Made by a program: the position numbers and the translations under genes. A stretch of 64,000 nucleotides of DNA from positions 122,521 to 186,520 of the forward strand of contig NZ_CDBL01000055.1 in assembly GCF_000820005.1 (NCBI RefSeq), in the 5' to 3' direction. The notes under the pieces are model-generated. The model saw nothing but the letters and a program-made list of their open reading frames with translations, was not told the origin of the DNA and ran no database searches. The DNA comes from Aeromonas piscicola (GTDB lineage Bacteria; Pseudomonadota; Gammaproteobacteria; Enterobacterales; Aeromonadaceae). Shown piece by piece: positions 1 through 9,322 of the stretch. The first letter of the stretch is position 1. Each line of letters starts with the position of its first letter.

Positions 1-93
1 CAGCAGGCGCGCCTTGCGCACCGCCACCTCACCGCCGCCGACGATAAGCACCGGCTTGTTTTGCAGCTGACAGAAGAGAGGGAGAAAGTCCAT
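1..93 (-). CDS. cysG: Siroheme synthase CysG, N-terminal fragment (gene runs off the left edge)
   Basis: Only the first 31 codons are in the window. They read [20 protein letters not shown] and continue with [11 protein letters not shown], the start of the NAD-binding Rossmann fold of the CysG/Met8 precorrin-2 dehydrogenase-ferrochelatase domain. CysG makes siroheme from uroporphyrinogen III. It sits directly downstream of asrC on the same strand, about 200 bp away; AsrC needs siroheme, so cofactor supply and enzyme are probably linked. Whether the C-terminal methyltransferase half is present cannot be seen here, so a Met8-like single-domain protein is the alternative. Confidence 0.85.
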   Translation of the reverse strand, partial: MDFLPLFCQLQNKPVLIVGGGEVAVRKARLL

Positions 94-171
94 AACAGGC
101 TCCGGATGCTGGCCCGCTCGCAATGCCGCGCCGGGCGAGATAGCAGGGCGCGCCGTGGCGCACCCTGGATG

Positions 172-193
172 GTTGGGGGAAAGGCCCCCCAAC
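172..193 (-). other. Hairpin between asrC and cysG
   Basis: An 8-bp inverted repeat (GTTGGGGG / CCCCCAAC) lies in the 196-bp gap between asrC and cysG. On the transcribed minus strand it is not followed by a T run, so it is not a convincing intrinsic terminator. It may attenuate or protect the transcript between the two genes. Confidence 0.3.
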
Positions 194-289
194 GGGAATA
201 AAAAAGGGGACGCGTGATCTACGCCCGGGCCAACGACAGATCCCCACCGGTGTCGGCCACTTGATCACGCTTCCCCAAACGAGGTTTTT

Positions 290-1300
290 CTATTGCACCG
301 CTTTGACGTGCATGTTGGCGACGTACTGATCTTCGGCCCAGAAGATGCGGTCAGCGACCATGGCTTCCGGGTTGAGGGTGACGCCGCGCAGCACCCGCTC
401 CTTGAACTTGTGATAACCGGCCCTGTCGATAAGGTGACCCATGTGCAGGTAGATGGGTTTGCCATCCAGCATCTCGGCCTCGAACTCGAACAGGTTCTTG
501 ATCACTGCGTGCAGCACCTCTTCGGTCACCCAGTTGAGGAACAGCTTGCCGGTACGGGGGGTCTTCTTGCTGGTGCGTCCGCCCAGTTTGACCATGTAGA
601 GCTGCTTGGGATCCCGCTGCCAGGCCATGGTCGGGCAAGCCAGCACGCATTCGCCACAGCCGATGCACTTGCTCTCCTCCTTGACCGCCTTGCCATGTTT
701 GATGGCGAGGCAATCCACCGCGTGGTGGCTGCACGCCTTGACGCAGGCGCCGCAGCCGATGCAGCGCTCGGCATTGAAGTTGATCTTGGCGATGCCGAGG
801 ATGCCAAAGTCGGCCATGTTGGCCTTGGCGCAGTCGTTGGGGCAGCCAGCGATCACCATCTTGAGGTGATAGGGGTTGGGGTAGAGGTGCTTCTCCATCC
901 GCTGGGCCAGCCCGGTACAGTCGATATTGCCCTTCTGGCAGATGGTGTTGCCCTGACAGGCGACGATGTTGCGCCCGCCGATGGTCTGGTAACCGGCTGT
1001 GGTGTCCGCCACCTCGATGCCGCAGGTCTCCACCTCGAGCTCCTTGATAAAGGGCTCGAGGGCGGCATTGACCTTGTCCATGTCCTGATACTTGATGCCG
1101 GGCATCGCCAGCTTCTGGCGGGTGGTGAGGTGGATCAAGCCGTTGCCGTACTGTTCGGCGATCTGCTGGGCCACCGCCAGCAGGTGGGCGGGCATGATCC
1201 CGCCGGGAATGCGTACGCTGATCATCGCCTCACCGCGCACCTTGGAGAGGCGGTATTCGTTCTTGGCGCGGGCCTTGATGATGTCGATATCGAGACTCAT
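290..1300 (-). CDS. asrC: Anaerobic sulfite reductase subunit C (siroheme catalytic subunit)
   Basis: This 336-residue protein is the siroheme/[4Fe-4S] subunit of the AsrABC enzyme, which reduces sulfite to sulfide in the cytoplasm with NADH electrons. The C-terminal half carries the siroheme-cluster cysteines, including CQGNTICQKGNIDC and the GCPNDCAK motif typical of sulfite/nitrite reductases. These are followed by two ferredoxin-type clusters, CIGCGACVKACSHH and CIGCGECVLACPT. Start MSLDIDII matches the family. It is the last gene of asrA-asrB-asrC, 11 bp after asrB, with the siroheme synthase gene next. Identification is secure from motifs and gene order. Confidence 0.95.
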   Translation of the reverse strand: MSLDIDIIKARAKNEYRLSKVRGEAMISVRIPGGIMPAHLLAVAQQIAEQYGNGLIHLTTRQKLAMPGIKYQDMDKVNAALEPFIKELEVETCGIEVADTTAGYQTIGGRNIVACQGNTICQKGNIDCTGLAQRMEKHLYPNPYHLKMVIAGCPNDCAKANMADFGILGIAKINFNAERCIGCGACVKACSHHAVDCLAIKHGKAVKEESKCIGCGECVLACPTMAWQRDPKQLYMVKLGGRTSKKTPRTGKLFLNWVTEEVLHAVIKNLFEFEAEMLDGKPIYLHMGHLIDRAGYHKFKERVLRGVTLNPEAMVADRIFWAEDQYVANMHVKAVQ

Positions 1301-1311
1301 GGTGTTCTCCC

Positions 1312-2151
1312 TCAGTCGATCAGATGCTGGGCCTGGTCAAAACGAAAGACCGGTCCATCCACGCAGATATAGGTGTCGCCCATCCGGCAGTGGCCACACT
1401 TGCCCACGGCGCAGGCCATGCGGCGTTCGTAGTCGACCCAGATACGCTCCTTGGGGATGCCCCGCTCGAGGAAGGCGAGCACCACGAAGCGGATCATGAT
1501 GGGGGGGCCGACCACGATCACCTGGATATCCTCTTTGTCAGCGAGATCCAGCTGGTCGATGTAGTCGGTGACCCGACCGATGCGAAACTGATCGCTCTCC
1601 TTGCCCTCGTCCAGGGTGACGATGAGGTTCTGCTGCTCGGCCCACAGCGGCATCTCGTGGCGATAGAGCACCGCCTGCTCGTTCTTGAAGCCGAGGATCA
1701 TGTCGAGGGACTTTACCTGTTCCGGGTGTTTGCTAAAGCGGCGCAGCAGCCCTTTGACCGGGGCGACGCCGGTACCGCCCGCCACCACGATGAGGTGCTG
1801 GTTGCGGTAGGTCTCCAGCGGATAGCCGTTGCCGTGGACGCCGCGCATCCACACCTTGTCGCCCACATCGAGGGCAAACAGCGCATCGGTCACTTTGCCG
1901 ACTTTGCGGATCAACAGATCCACATAGCCATCGCCATAGTCGGAGACCGAGATGGGCGCTTCGCCGACGGTAGGCAGGGAGATCTCCACAAACTGACCGT
2001 AGTGGACATCAAAGTCGCGGGAGACCCGAAAGTTCCACTCCAGCTCGGTGTGGCGCTCGATCGCCAGAATGGTGTAGGCCTTGGGCAGCAGGCGGTTTTC
2101 GACCACTTCCTGCTGCTGTTCTGCTGTTGCGGTTTGTTGGCACTGGCACAT
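1312..2151 (-). CDS. asrB: Anaerobic sulfite reductase subunit B (FAD/NAD(P)H-binding electron-transfer subunit)
   Basis: AsrB is a flavoprotein of the ferredoxin-NADP reductase / dihydroorotate dehydrogenase electron-transfer type that passes electrons from NADH to the other Asr subunits. The 279 residues show an FAD-binding N-terminal barrel, the nucleotide-binding stretch [15 protein letters not shown], and a C-terminal cysteine set [17 protein letters not shown] suited to a [2Fe-2S] cluster. I chose the ATG giving [10 protein letters not shown] at 2151; the frame stays open 17 codons further but runs into asrA. The start lies 1 bp beyond the asrA stop, so the two are translationally coupled. 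Confidence 0.95.
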   Translation of the reverse strand: MCQCQQTATAEQQQEVVENRLLPKAYTILAIERHTELEWNFRVSRDFDVHYGQFVEISLPTVGEAPISVSDYGDGYVDLLIRKVGKVTDALFALDVGDKVWMRGVHGNGYPLETYRNQHLIVVAGGTGVAPVKGLLRRFSKHPEQVKSLDMILGFKNEQAVLYRHEMPLWAEQQNLIVTLDEGKESDQFRIGRVTDYIDQLDLADKEDIQVIVVGPPIMIRFVVLAFLERGIPKERIWVDYERRMACAVGKCGHCRMGDTYICVDGPVFRFDQAQHLID

Positions 2152-2152
2152 A

Positions 2153-3211
2153 TCAGTTCGCCCCCTGCGCGTTGTCGGCTGCGATGGTCTGTTCGACCAC
2201 ATCGGTCATCTTGTTGATGATGTTGCTAAAGGAGATGTAGTGAGGGCAGCGATCGTCGCAGCGGCCACAGCCGACGCACATATGCTCCTCCCCCTGACGG
2301 GCCTTGTAGTCGTTGACCTTGTGCAGGGCGCGATAACGCAGGCGCTCGCCATGTTTGGCGCGAAAACCGTGGCCACCGGCCATGTCGCTGAAGCCATCCA
2401 CCATGCAGCTGGCCCACTGGCGGCGACGCTCGCCCTGCTTGGGATTCTCCGCATAGGTGAGGTCGTGCACGCTGTAGCAGCTGCAGGTCGGGCAGGAGGT
2501 GGTGCAGCGGCCGCAGCCGATGCAGCGGCTGTCGTACTCGGCCCAGACCGGATGGGCGGTGAGGATCTGGCGGATCCGCTGGGGGTCGTCACAGATGCTG
2601 TCCGGGGTGCGCACCTTGACCGGGTTGCTTTGGACAAACTCCGGGGTGAAGTCGTCGGATTCACCCAGCTCGGCAAAGTAGCCGAGCAACTCCGGATCCT
2701 TCACCTCGATACGGGCGCCCTCATCGCTCAGACGAATGGCGGCGGCGTAGTCCTTAGTCTCATTGCTGCCCATGGAGACGCAAAAACAGTTCTCGAAGCT
2801 CTCGCGGCACTCCAGCAGTACCAGCTTGAGCTTGCTGCGCAGCCGGGCGTAGTAGACGTCGCTGTTCTGGCCGTTTTTCAGGTAGACCTGATCCAGTCGG
2901 CGCAGGGCGTGGATATCGCAGCTGCGCAAGAACAGCAGGGTGGGCTTGGCCTCCACCCTGGATTCGCGCAGCTCCAGATTGTCGAAGTGAAACAAAGTCT
3001 GGGTGATGGGGAGCACCACCTCTTTCGGGGAGAAGTGGGACTTCTCCTGCCACACCAGATCGGCCGGATGGCGGATGCTGTGGTAGGTGACGTTGTCGGT
3101 GTCGGAGAAGCGACCGCCCCGATATTCGGCCGCAGGGGCCATGATCCGGTAATCGGGCAGCAGCCGCTCGAACAGCTGCGCCAGCGCGGGATGGGTGAGA
3201 AGAAACGACAT
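2153..3211 (-). CDS. asrA: Anaerobic sulfite reductase subunit A (iron-sulfur subunit)
   Basis: First gene of asrABC; 352 residues. AsrA carries two [4Fe-4S] clusters and links AsrB to the catalytic AsrC. The C-terminal part shows [16 protein letters not shown] and [14 protein letters not shown], and the N-terminal 200 residues are the AsrA/hydrogenase-type globular domain that binds no visible cofactor. Start [10 protein letters not shown] is the family start. The roughly 200 bp upstream should hold the promoter. In enterics the operon is anaerobically induced through FNR, but I could not find a convincing FNR box here, so regulation is left open. Confidence 0.95.
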   Translation of the reverse strand: MSFLLTHPALAQLFERLLPDYRIMAPAAEYRGGRFSDTDNVTYHSIRHPADLVWQEKSHFSPKEVVLPITQTLFHFDNLELRESRVEAKPTLLFLRSCDIHALRRLDQVYLKNGQNSDVYYARLRSKLKLVLLECRESFENCFCVSMGSNETKDYAAAIRLSDEGARIEVKDPELLGYFAELGESDDFTPEFVQSNPVKVRTPDSICDDPQRIRQILTAHPVWAEYDSRCIGCGRCTTSCPTCSCYSVHDLTYAENPKQGERRRQWASCMVDGFSDMAGGHGFRAKHGERLRYRALHKVNDYKARQGEEHMCVGCGRCDDRCPHYISFSNIINKMTDVVEQTIAADNAQGAN

Positions 3212-3411
3212 AAATAAACACCTTGTATGAGGGTGAGATGCCCTGGCATAGGGATGAGGAGCGGGCCGATCAGGGTGTCTGGCACCGGTGCTGGCCGCGC
3301 TTGCCTCGCCACGGTCTGTTTTTATGACTCATGTTGTTCAACTGACCCGATTGTTATTGTGTTGGCGGCGCGTGCGTCGCGGCAGGTCGGGTCATGCCTG
3401 TAAAAGCCTTA

Positions 3412-4254
3412 TCAATTGAGCAGGGCGGCCTGATAGCCTGCGCACTTGCCCATCACGTATCCCATCTCCAGCTTGTTGATATCGCGGGTGAAACGGGAAA
3501 CGGGGAAGTAGTCGGCCGGGGCGATCACCTCGATCTGGCAGTCATCCGGCGGATTGGCGATAAAATCGAGCGCCTCGTTGTAGCTGCGATCCCGCTGCTC
3601 CAGCGCATGGGCCAGCGCGGGGCGGGTCTTGAGCAGGGTGCGGATCATCCAGGGGAACGGCATCGGCTTGAGCCGGTAGCCGAGCGGCTCGGAGAGGATC
3701 ACCGTCAGGTGACGGGCACCGCGGCGATAGGCCTCGATCACCGGGATGGAGTCGGCCACCCCGCCATCAGTCATCGGCACCCCGTGTACCTCCGGGTATT
3801 CGCGGGAGGCGAGGGGAATGGCGCAGCTGGCGGGCAGCACCTCGTTCATGTTCTCCGGCTTGACCCGGATGTACTCCGCCTTGCCGGTCAGGGTATTGGT
3901 CACCACCGCATAGAAGGGGATGGCGGTCTCGCGATAGGTATGGATATCGAGGGGGTATTTGCGGCAACTGGTATTCCACAGCCAGTGGATATCCACCAGA
4001 TTGCCCCCCTTGGCAAAGCGCAGGGGGTCCATGAACTCCTGAGCACAGGCCAGTTCGGTCAGGATGTCGTGGCTGCGGCCATGCTGGCTGGCAAGGTAGG
4101 CCAGCAAGTTGGTGGCCCCCGCCGAGACGCCGATGGCAAAGTCAAAGGGGCGATAGTCATGCTCGATAAACGCATCCAGCACGCCGCTGGCAAAGATGCC
4201 GCGCATGGCACCGCCTTCTACAACCAATGCGCTGGGGGATGCGGTTTTGTTCAT
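3412..4254 (-). CDS. Patatin-like phospholipase (YjjU family)
   Basis: A 280-residue cytoplasmic-type patatin serine hydrolase. It shows the oxyanion-hole loop GGAMRG (residues 14-19), the nucleophile elbow GVSAG with Ser44, and the catalytic DGG (Asp163), so the Ser-Asp dyad is complete. The natural substrate is unknown; family members hydrolyse acyl esters of phospholipids or lysophospholipids. The start MNKTASPS at 4254 was chosen because GAGGTG sits 6 bases before it on the minus strand. The frame extends 37 codons further upstream without a ribosome site. It is monocistronic and divergent from the S66 peptidase gene. No signal peptide is visible. Confidence 0.88.
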   Translation of the reverse strand: MNKTASPSALVVEGGAMRGIFASGVLDAFIEHDYRPFDFAIGVSAGATNLLAYLASQHGRSHDILTELACAQEFMDPLRFAKGGNLVDIHWLWNTSCRKYPLDIHTYRETAIPFYAVVTNTLTGKAEYIRVKPENMNEVLPASCAIPLASREYPEVHGVPMTDGGVADSIPVIEAYRRGARHLTVILSEPLGYRLKPMPFPWMIRTLLKTRPALAHALEQRDRSYNEALDFIANPPDDCQIEVIAPADYFPVSRFTRDINKLEMGYVMGKCAGYQAALLN

Positions 4255-4520
4255 GACAGGCACCTCATAAGTGAGAGAGAAAAGATAAGTGGGAGAAAAA
4301 ACGTCCGGGCTGCCAGGCCGACCGTTTTGATAGCCAACCGGGGTTGGCCATCGCAATGAGGTCATTCTAAGAAGGGGATTGTGTTTAGAATATCTGTTAA
4401 TAATGAATCAATCGTTTTGTATTTCTAAACGCTAATGATAAAACTCGTTGTGATAAAAGGGGTTATGTAGGAGTCTCAAAGATTCTGTGATGGCTGGATA
4501 TTGGCAAGGATGAGTGTGTC

Positions 4521-5531
4521 ATGACGTTATTGCTTCCCCCGCTGCTCAAACGTGGCGATACCATCGGCTTTTTCTCCCCCTCCAGTGCGGCCACGGCCTG
4601 GGCGCCACAGCGCTTTGCTCGCGCCAAGGCGTTTTTGGAGGCGCAGGGTTTCAGGCTCAAGGCGGGCAGCCTGACCGGCCAGCAGGATCACTGGCGATCC
4701 GGCTCCATAGCCGCGCGGGCAGCCGAGCTCAATGCACTCATTCGCGATCCGCACGTGCGTTGCATCATGTCGGTGATCGGCGGCAGCAATTCCAACTCCC
4801 TGCTGCCGTATCTCGATTTTGATGCGCTCAAACGGGACCCCAAGATCATCATCGGCTACTCGGACGTGACGGCCCTGTTGCTCGGCATTTATGCCAAAAC
4901 TGGCCTGGTTACCTTCTATGGCCCGGCGCTGGTGGCCTCGTTCGGTGAATTGCCGCCGCTGGTGGACGAGACCCTGTCGGGCTTTCGCCAGATCTGCCAG
5001 GCCGGTGGCGCCGTCGTGCCTCATAGCTTGCCGACCCCGGCGCAATGGACCGACGAGCGGCTGGATTGGGAAAACCAGACCCGGGCCAAGCAGTGCCTGC
5101 CCAACCGGCTGATCTCGGTGGGAGCGGGCAAGGTGCGGGGCAGGCTGATCGGCGGCAACCTCAATACCCTGGCGGGGATCTGGGGCTCCCCCTATATGCC
5201 GGCCATCCAGCAAGGAGACATTCTGTTGCTGGAAGACAGCCTCCATTTGGCAGAGACGGTGGAGCGCTCGTTTGCCCACCTCAAGCTGTGCGGGGTGTTT
5301 GACCGCATCGGTGGCCTGGTTCTCGGCAAGCACGAACTGTTCAACGATCAGGGCAGTGGTAAGTGCCCCCTCGATATCCTGCTGGAGGTGGTGGGGGAGC
5401 CGACCTTTCCCATACTGGCGGAGTTTGACTGCGCCCATACCCACCCAATGCTGACCCTGCCTCTTGGCATAGAGGCTGAGCTGGATCTCGATGCCCAGAC
5501 TCTCACCCTGTGCGAGCCCTGGCTGCGTTAG
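4521..5531 (+). CDS. S66-family LD-carboxypeptidase / MccF-like serine peptidase
   Basis: A 336-residue peptidase S66 protein. This family covers LD-carboxypeptidase A, which trims murein tetrapeptides, and MccF, which cleaves microcin C and related aminoacyl-nucleotides. Visible features are the N-terminal GDTIGFFSPSS, the nucleophile motif GYSDVT (Ser114), the segment LLLEDS with a candidate catalytic Glu, and GLVLGKHELF with the His. There is no signal peptide, consistent with cytoplasmic action. The sequence resembles the MccF-like branch more than classical LdcA, so a self-immunity or detoxification role is possible. No microcin genes lie nearby. Confidence 0.85.
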   Translation: MTLLLPPLLKRGDTIGFFSPSSAATAWAPQRFARAKAFLEAQGFRLKAGSLTGQQDHWRSGSIAARAAELNALIRDPHVRCIMSVIGGSNSNSLLPYLDFDALKRDPKIIIGYSDVTALLLGIYAKTGLVTFYGPALVASFGELPPLVDETLSGFRQICQAGGAVVPHSLPTPAQWTDERLDWENQTRAKQCLPNRLISVGAGKVRGRLIGGNLNTLAGIWGSPYMPAIQQGDILLLEDSLHLAETVERSFAHLKLCGVFDRIGGLVLGKHELFNDQGSGKCPLDILLEVVGEPTFPILAEFDCAHTHPMLTLPLGIEAELDLDAQTLTLCEPWLR

Positions 5532-5632
5532 CGGCCGTGTCAGCTCAGGCACGGCGTAGTAGCCGATCGCAATCCAGAGCAGGATGCAAAGAGGCCGCAA
5601 CAGCGGCCTCTTTTACTTTCTCAGATCCGGGG

Positions 5633-7884
5633 TCAGGGCAGGGCATCCGGCCGGAAGCTTGCCCGGATCTGCGGCACCAGGGGCGAGACATCGAATCCCT
5701 TCTCTTCACCCAGCACCGGGTGGAGCAGGGCCAGATCCGGGATCGGGGTCAGATCCCCCGCCAGCAGCTGGCGGGTGGCCTGGCCCATCTGGTAGAGCTG
5801 GCGCACCGAGGCGAACTGGGTCGCGAGGTTGAGGGCACCATCATCGCGGGCAAAGGCCATCATGGGGATCTGGTAGGTGGCATCGCGAGGCGGCTTGTCA
5901 CCGTGAATGCCCTTGCCCGCCGACATCAGAAACGGCTGATGATCGCCAAAGGTCACCACCAGATAGCGCTTGCCGGATTGGTCCAGGGTCTTGAGCAGCC
6001 GCTCCAGCGAGGCCATGGCATCCACTACTCCGGTGTAGTAGGTGTTGAGCAGCTGGCGCTCTGATCAGGACAGGCCTTGTCGAGTTGCTGGGCCTGATAG
6101 CGATCCCCGTCGAAGGGGCCGTGGCCCTGCATGGTGACCGCATAGGCAAACAGGGGCTGGCTATCCTGCTCGCTGCGCCTGAGCAGGTGATCGATCAGTG
6201 CATCGTCCGAGATATAGAGTCCTTTATGCTCGAGCGTGGTGAAGCGGGTATCGAACCAGCGCTCCTCGTAGCCAAGGGCCGGGATCGCCTTGGCACGGCC
6301 CCAGAACTTCTCCACATAGGGATGGGCAAACAGGGTCTTGTAGCCACTTTGCCTGGCGCTTTGCGCAAGGCCGGGCACCTGCTCCGAGAGGTAGTAGTAG
6401 GGCACGACCCCCTGCTTGAGCAGGCCCACCGGCAGGCCCGTGTTCATCTCGAACTCGGCCAGTACCGTCATGCCGCCCGTGGTGGGGGAGTGGATGGTCT
6501 TGTGCCACTGCTGCACGCTGGTGGGCAGGCTAAGGGTCGGGGGCGGGGCGCAGATCTTGCCCTGCCAGCCGAGCCAGAGCGACTCGTACTGCAGCACTAT
6601 CACCAGATCGAAGCGGGGGGCTTGCCCCTGGCTAGCATGGCTGAGCTGGGGAGTGAACTCGTTGATCTGCAAGGGGTAGCGAAACACGCTGCCGTTTTGC
6701 AGCATTTCGTCCACCAGATTGAACAGGTAGAGGCCGGGACCGGCCCGTATGATGTCCCTGTGATAGTTGACCGCCCTGTCCACGTAGCGAATGTTGGCCC
6801 CCAGCAGCTTGTTGCTGGTCTGGGTGGCGAATACGCACAGGGCAAAGAAGGCGGCGGTGGCGGCCAGGGTGCGCAGGATCCAGCGTGACAGGGCGAAGCG
6901 CCAGCAGAGAAACAGCAGCAGGCCGGCGCCCAGCACTGGCAACACGGGATGTTGCTCCAGCAGGATGCGCAGCAGCGCCAGCAGGTTGCCGAGATCATCC
7001 CCCCCCAGCGGCACCCCGTAGATGGCGATCTTCATGAAGTTGGCGAGCAGGCCTATGCCTGAGAGCGCCGTGAACACCAGCCCCATGTAGAGGTTGAAAC
7101 CCGCCAAGGCGCAGAGGCTCCAGCCCAGCACCATGCTGCCCCAGGCGAGGTAGTAGTGCTCGGGCCTGAAACCTGACCAGAGCAGAAACTCCCCCAGTTT
7201 GAACACCACGAAGCCGTGCAGCAGTACGAAGGTGAGGTTGCCGAGCAGCAGGCTGCCGATGACTCGCCAGCGCAAGCTGCGTCTGAGGCGGGGCAGTACG
7301 GTTCTGAGCACGGCAGCGCTCAGGGCCAGCACCAGCACCAGGCTGGTGAAGAGGTAGCTGAGGTTGAAACCCTGCTCCGGCAGCGTCTGCAGGATCTGGC
7401 TGAAGTCGGCGCTCTCGGGGCGATCCGCCAGCAGCAGGCCGATCCGCAGCTGGTAGCGGCTGGCGAGGGCATCGTCAGGCGCCCGCAGTGTACTGTTGAG
7501 ATCCAGAGTACAGCCGGTTTTGCGGCACACCTGGCGCTTGTCTACCGGCTGATTCAGTTGATCTATCCGCTCTCCCCGTTCGTTGAGCAACTCCACCCGT
7601 ACCTTGTCCCCCTCCTGTAGCGGCTTGAGCAGTTGCCACTGGCTGCGCACTACCAGGTAGAGGCCACGGCTGTCGCTCTTGTAGAGCAGAGCGTGACGGG
7701 TGAGGGTGGCGATCGGCTGATCGGCAGGTCCCAGTACCAGCGGCTGGGCCCGGCCGAGCCAGTTGCCGGGATTGATCTGCGGCAGTATCAGGGTCAGCAG
7801 CAGCAGCGCGGCCAGCAAGCCAAGCAGCAGGGAGGGCAGACTGGGTACCCTGGCTGACAAGCGTGCTGAAGAGGGGACTTTCAT
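5633..7884 (-). pseudogene. LtaS-type membrane sulfatase (phosphoglycerol/phosphoethanolamine transferase-like), single frameshift
   Basis: The N-terminal part has several hydrophobic segments, then an alkaline-phosphatase-fold periplasmic domain: FDLVIVLQYESLW near the start of the domain, TTGGMTVLAEFEMNTGLP with the catalytic Thr, then GHGPFDGDR and FGDHQP with metal-binding residues. In this sequence the frame breaks at about 6050-6062: the first part ends at a stop near 6025, and the remaining ~140 residues continue in the +1 frame (RQLLNTYYTGVVDAM and on). Restoring one base, for example CAG-GAG in place of CAGAG, joins both halves into a roughly 750-residue protein of normal family layout. 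It is either a recent pseudogene or an assembly error. The start at 7884 follows no strong ribosome site. Family enzymes transfer polar head groups to envelope glycans. Confidence 0.8.
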
Positions 7885-8054
7885 ATGAGCTCATCCTTTG
7901 AGCGAGTGATGACGGCGACTGGCTGCTGCATTTAATTTGACCCGATGGTGAGGGGCTTGTTCCTTGTTGTCAATTTAATGACCAGACAATGAATATTTCA
8001 TGACCATGAAGCCATGCAAACTGTGATCCGGATCGGACGGCCACACTCATTCTG

Positions 8055-8071
8055 TGATGAAAGCGTCATCA
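8055..8071. promoter_or_regulatory. Palindromic operator candidate in the divergent gap
   Basis: The perfect inverted repeat TGATGA-AAGCG-TCATCA lies about 70 bp upstream of the kinase-like gene and about 170 bp upstream of the LtaS-like gene. The 6-5-6 symmetry suits a dimeric regulator. I do not recognise the cognate factor. Confidence 0.35.
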
Positions 8072-8138
8072 TGGAGCTTTGCCTCTGGTCTGCATCTGCC
8101 TTGCTGCTTAGTCTCTCAATAATGATGGAGGTACATGT

Positions 8139-9227
8139 ATGAATCCCAAAGTAGCGGCACGTCAGGCAAGATTGCTCCGCATACTGGAGAGCAAGGAGGA
8201 GATCCGGATCGGGCGCGAGCGGGATTGCCCCTTGCCACTGGCGCAGCTGGTGAGACTTAAGGAAGGTCATCCCGCTGTGCTCAAGGTGTATCGTCACGGC
8301 CTCACCGCCGAGGTATTTCACCTCAAGGTGGAGGGACATCACTGGTGCCTGAAACGGCGCCGGCACGACTCCCTAGTGGCCAACGTCGACGGCAAGACCG
8401 CCTTCCTGACCGAACTGGAGCGGCGGCGCGAGATAGAGGCCCTGCGCGAGCTGCATCCCACCATTCTCTCCAATGTGGTCTGTACCTGCTTCGGCTCGGC
8501 CAGGGCAGGGGTGCTCATCTCCCCCTGGTTGCGAGGGGTACCGGTACACGATCTCAATGACCGCAATCTGGCCCAGATGCTGGCGGTGCAGGCCGAGCTC
8601 GCCCATTGGGGCTGGTTTGACTGGGATCCGAGCCCGGGCAACCTGCTCGATGATGGCCAGCAGATCGCCGTGTTCGATTTTGGCTACATGTGGCCGTTCG
8701 ATCCCCGCCATGAATTCAACTCAAACGGCCTCTCCGATCCCCAGTTTCATGTGCCGGAACGGCTGGAGACCCGCACCCTCTCGGGTCTCTGGCTCGACGA
8801 GCCGGATCCGTTGCCGCAGTTTCGCTACTGGCGTGGCCTCTGTCTGAGCTGGGTGCAGCGCGAATTGCAATATCTGACCCGTGAGGGGGCTAGCTCGGCA
8901 GTGCTGGCTCGATTGCAAGGGTTGCAGGGGGAGTGGCGCTCGGCACTGGCAAGCGATGACGCGCTGGCCGCCAACTGGTGGCGCGATATGTATCGCAGCC
9001 ACAGGCTCGACATCATGGATGACCTCAGCGGCAAGAGCTGCGGCCCGCTCACCCTGCGCCGGCTCGACTGGCTTGAGAAGGCGGTGACCGACCATTTCAC
9101 CGAGCTGGCGGATAATCTGGGGCCTGACGAGGCTGGCTATAGTCAGGCAGCGCTACTTGCCAGACTCGCGGGTCTGCGTGAGGAGATCCGCGCCTGTCTG
9201 CTGCCGGTGCCCACCCTGGTGGGGTAA
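8139..9227 (+). CDS. Kinase-like protein (atypical protein/LPS-kinase fold), function unknown
   Basis: A 362-residue soluble protein. Its middle shows the two hallmarks of the eukaryotic-like kinase fold: FDWDPSPGNLL, equivalent to the catalytic loop HxDxxxxN with the first position changed, and VFDFGYMWPF, equivalent to the DFG metal loop. Upstream, FHLKVEGHHWCLKRRRHD could be the strand carrying the ATP-binding Lys. This pattern fits RIO/WaaP/APH-like kinases, but I cannot name the substrate. GGAGGT lies about 8 bases before the ATG. It is divergent from the LtaS-like sulfatase gene, which might hint at envelope-glycan modification, but that is inference. A strong terminator follows. Confidence 0.6.
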   Translation: MNPKVAARQARLLRILESKEEIRIGRERDCPLPLAQLVRLKEGHPAVLKVYRHGLTAEVFHLKVEGHHWCLKRRRHDSLVANVDGKTAFLTELERRREIEALRELHPTILSNVVCTCFGSARAGVLISPWLRGVPVHDLNDRNLAQMLAVQAELAHWGWFDWDPSPGNLLDDGQQIAVFDFGYMWPFDPRHEFNSNGLSDPQFHVPERLETRTLSGLWLDEPDPLPQFRYWRGLCLSWVQRELQYLTREGASSAVLARLQGLQGEWRSALASDDALAANWWRDMYRSHRLDIMDDLSGKSCGPLTLRRLDWLEKAVTDHFTELADNLGPDEAGYSQAALLARLAGLREEIRACLLPVPTLVG

Positions 9228-9267
9228 GCGGGCGTGGGTATCTACTTCGATGACCTTAGCCGCAACG

Positions 9268-9298
9268 AAAAGAGGGGCACCCTGGGTGCCCCTCTTTT
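9268..9298 (+). terminator. Rho-independent terminator (bidirectional)
   Basis: A 13-bp stem (AAAAGAGGGGCAC / GTGCCCCTCTTTT) with a 5-base loop and T run lies between the convergent kinase-like gene and lysC. A-rich and T-rich flanks let it serve both strands. Confidence 0.9.
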
Positions 9299-9322
9299 AT
9301 GCAGTGTCACACCTCGGCTGGC

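Noticed and set aside
3212..3411. FNR box upstream of asrA
   Set aside because: Expected from biology, but the closest matches to TTGAT-N4-ATCAA were poor, and TTATCAATTGA at 3409 is the end of the patatin gene.
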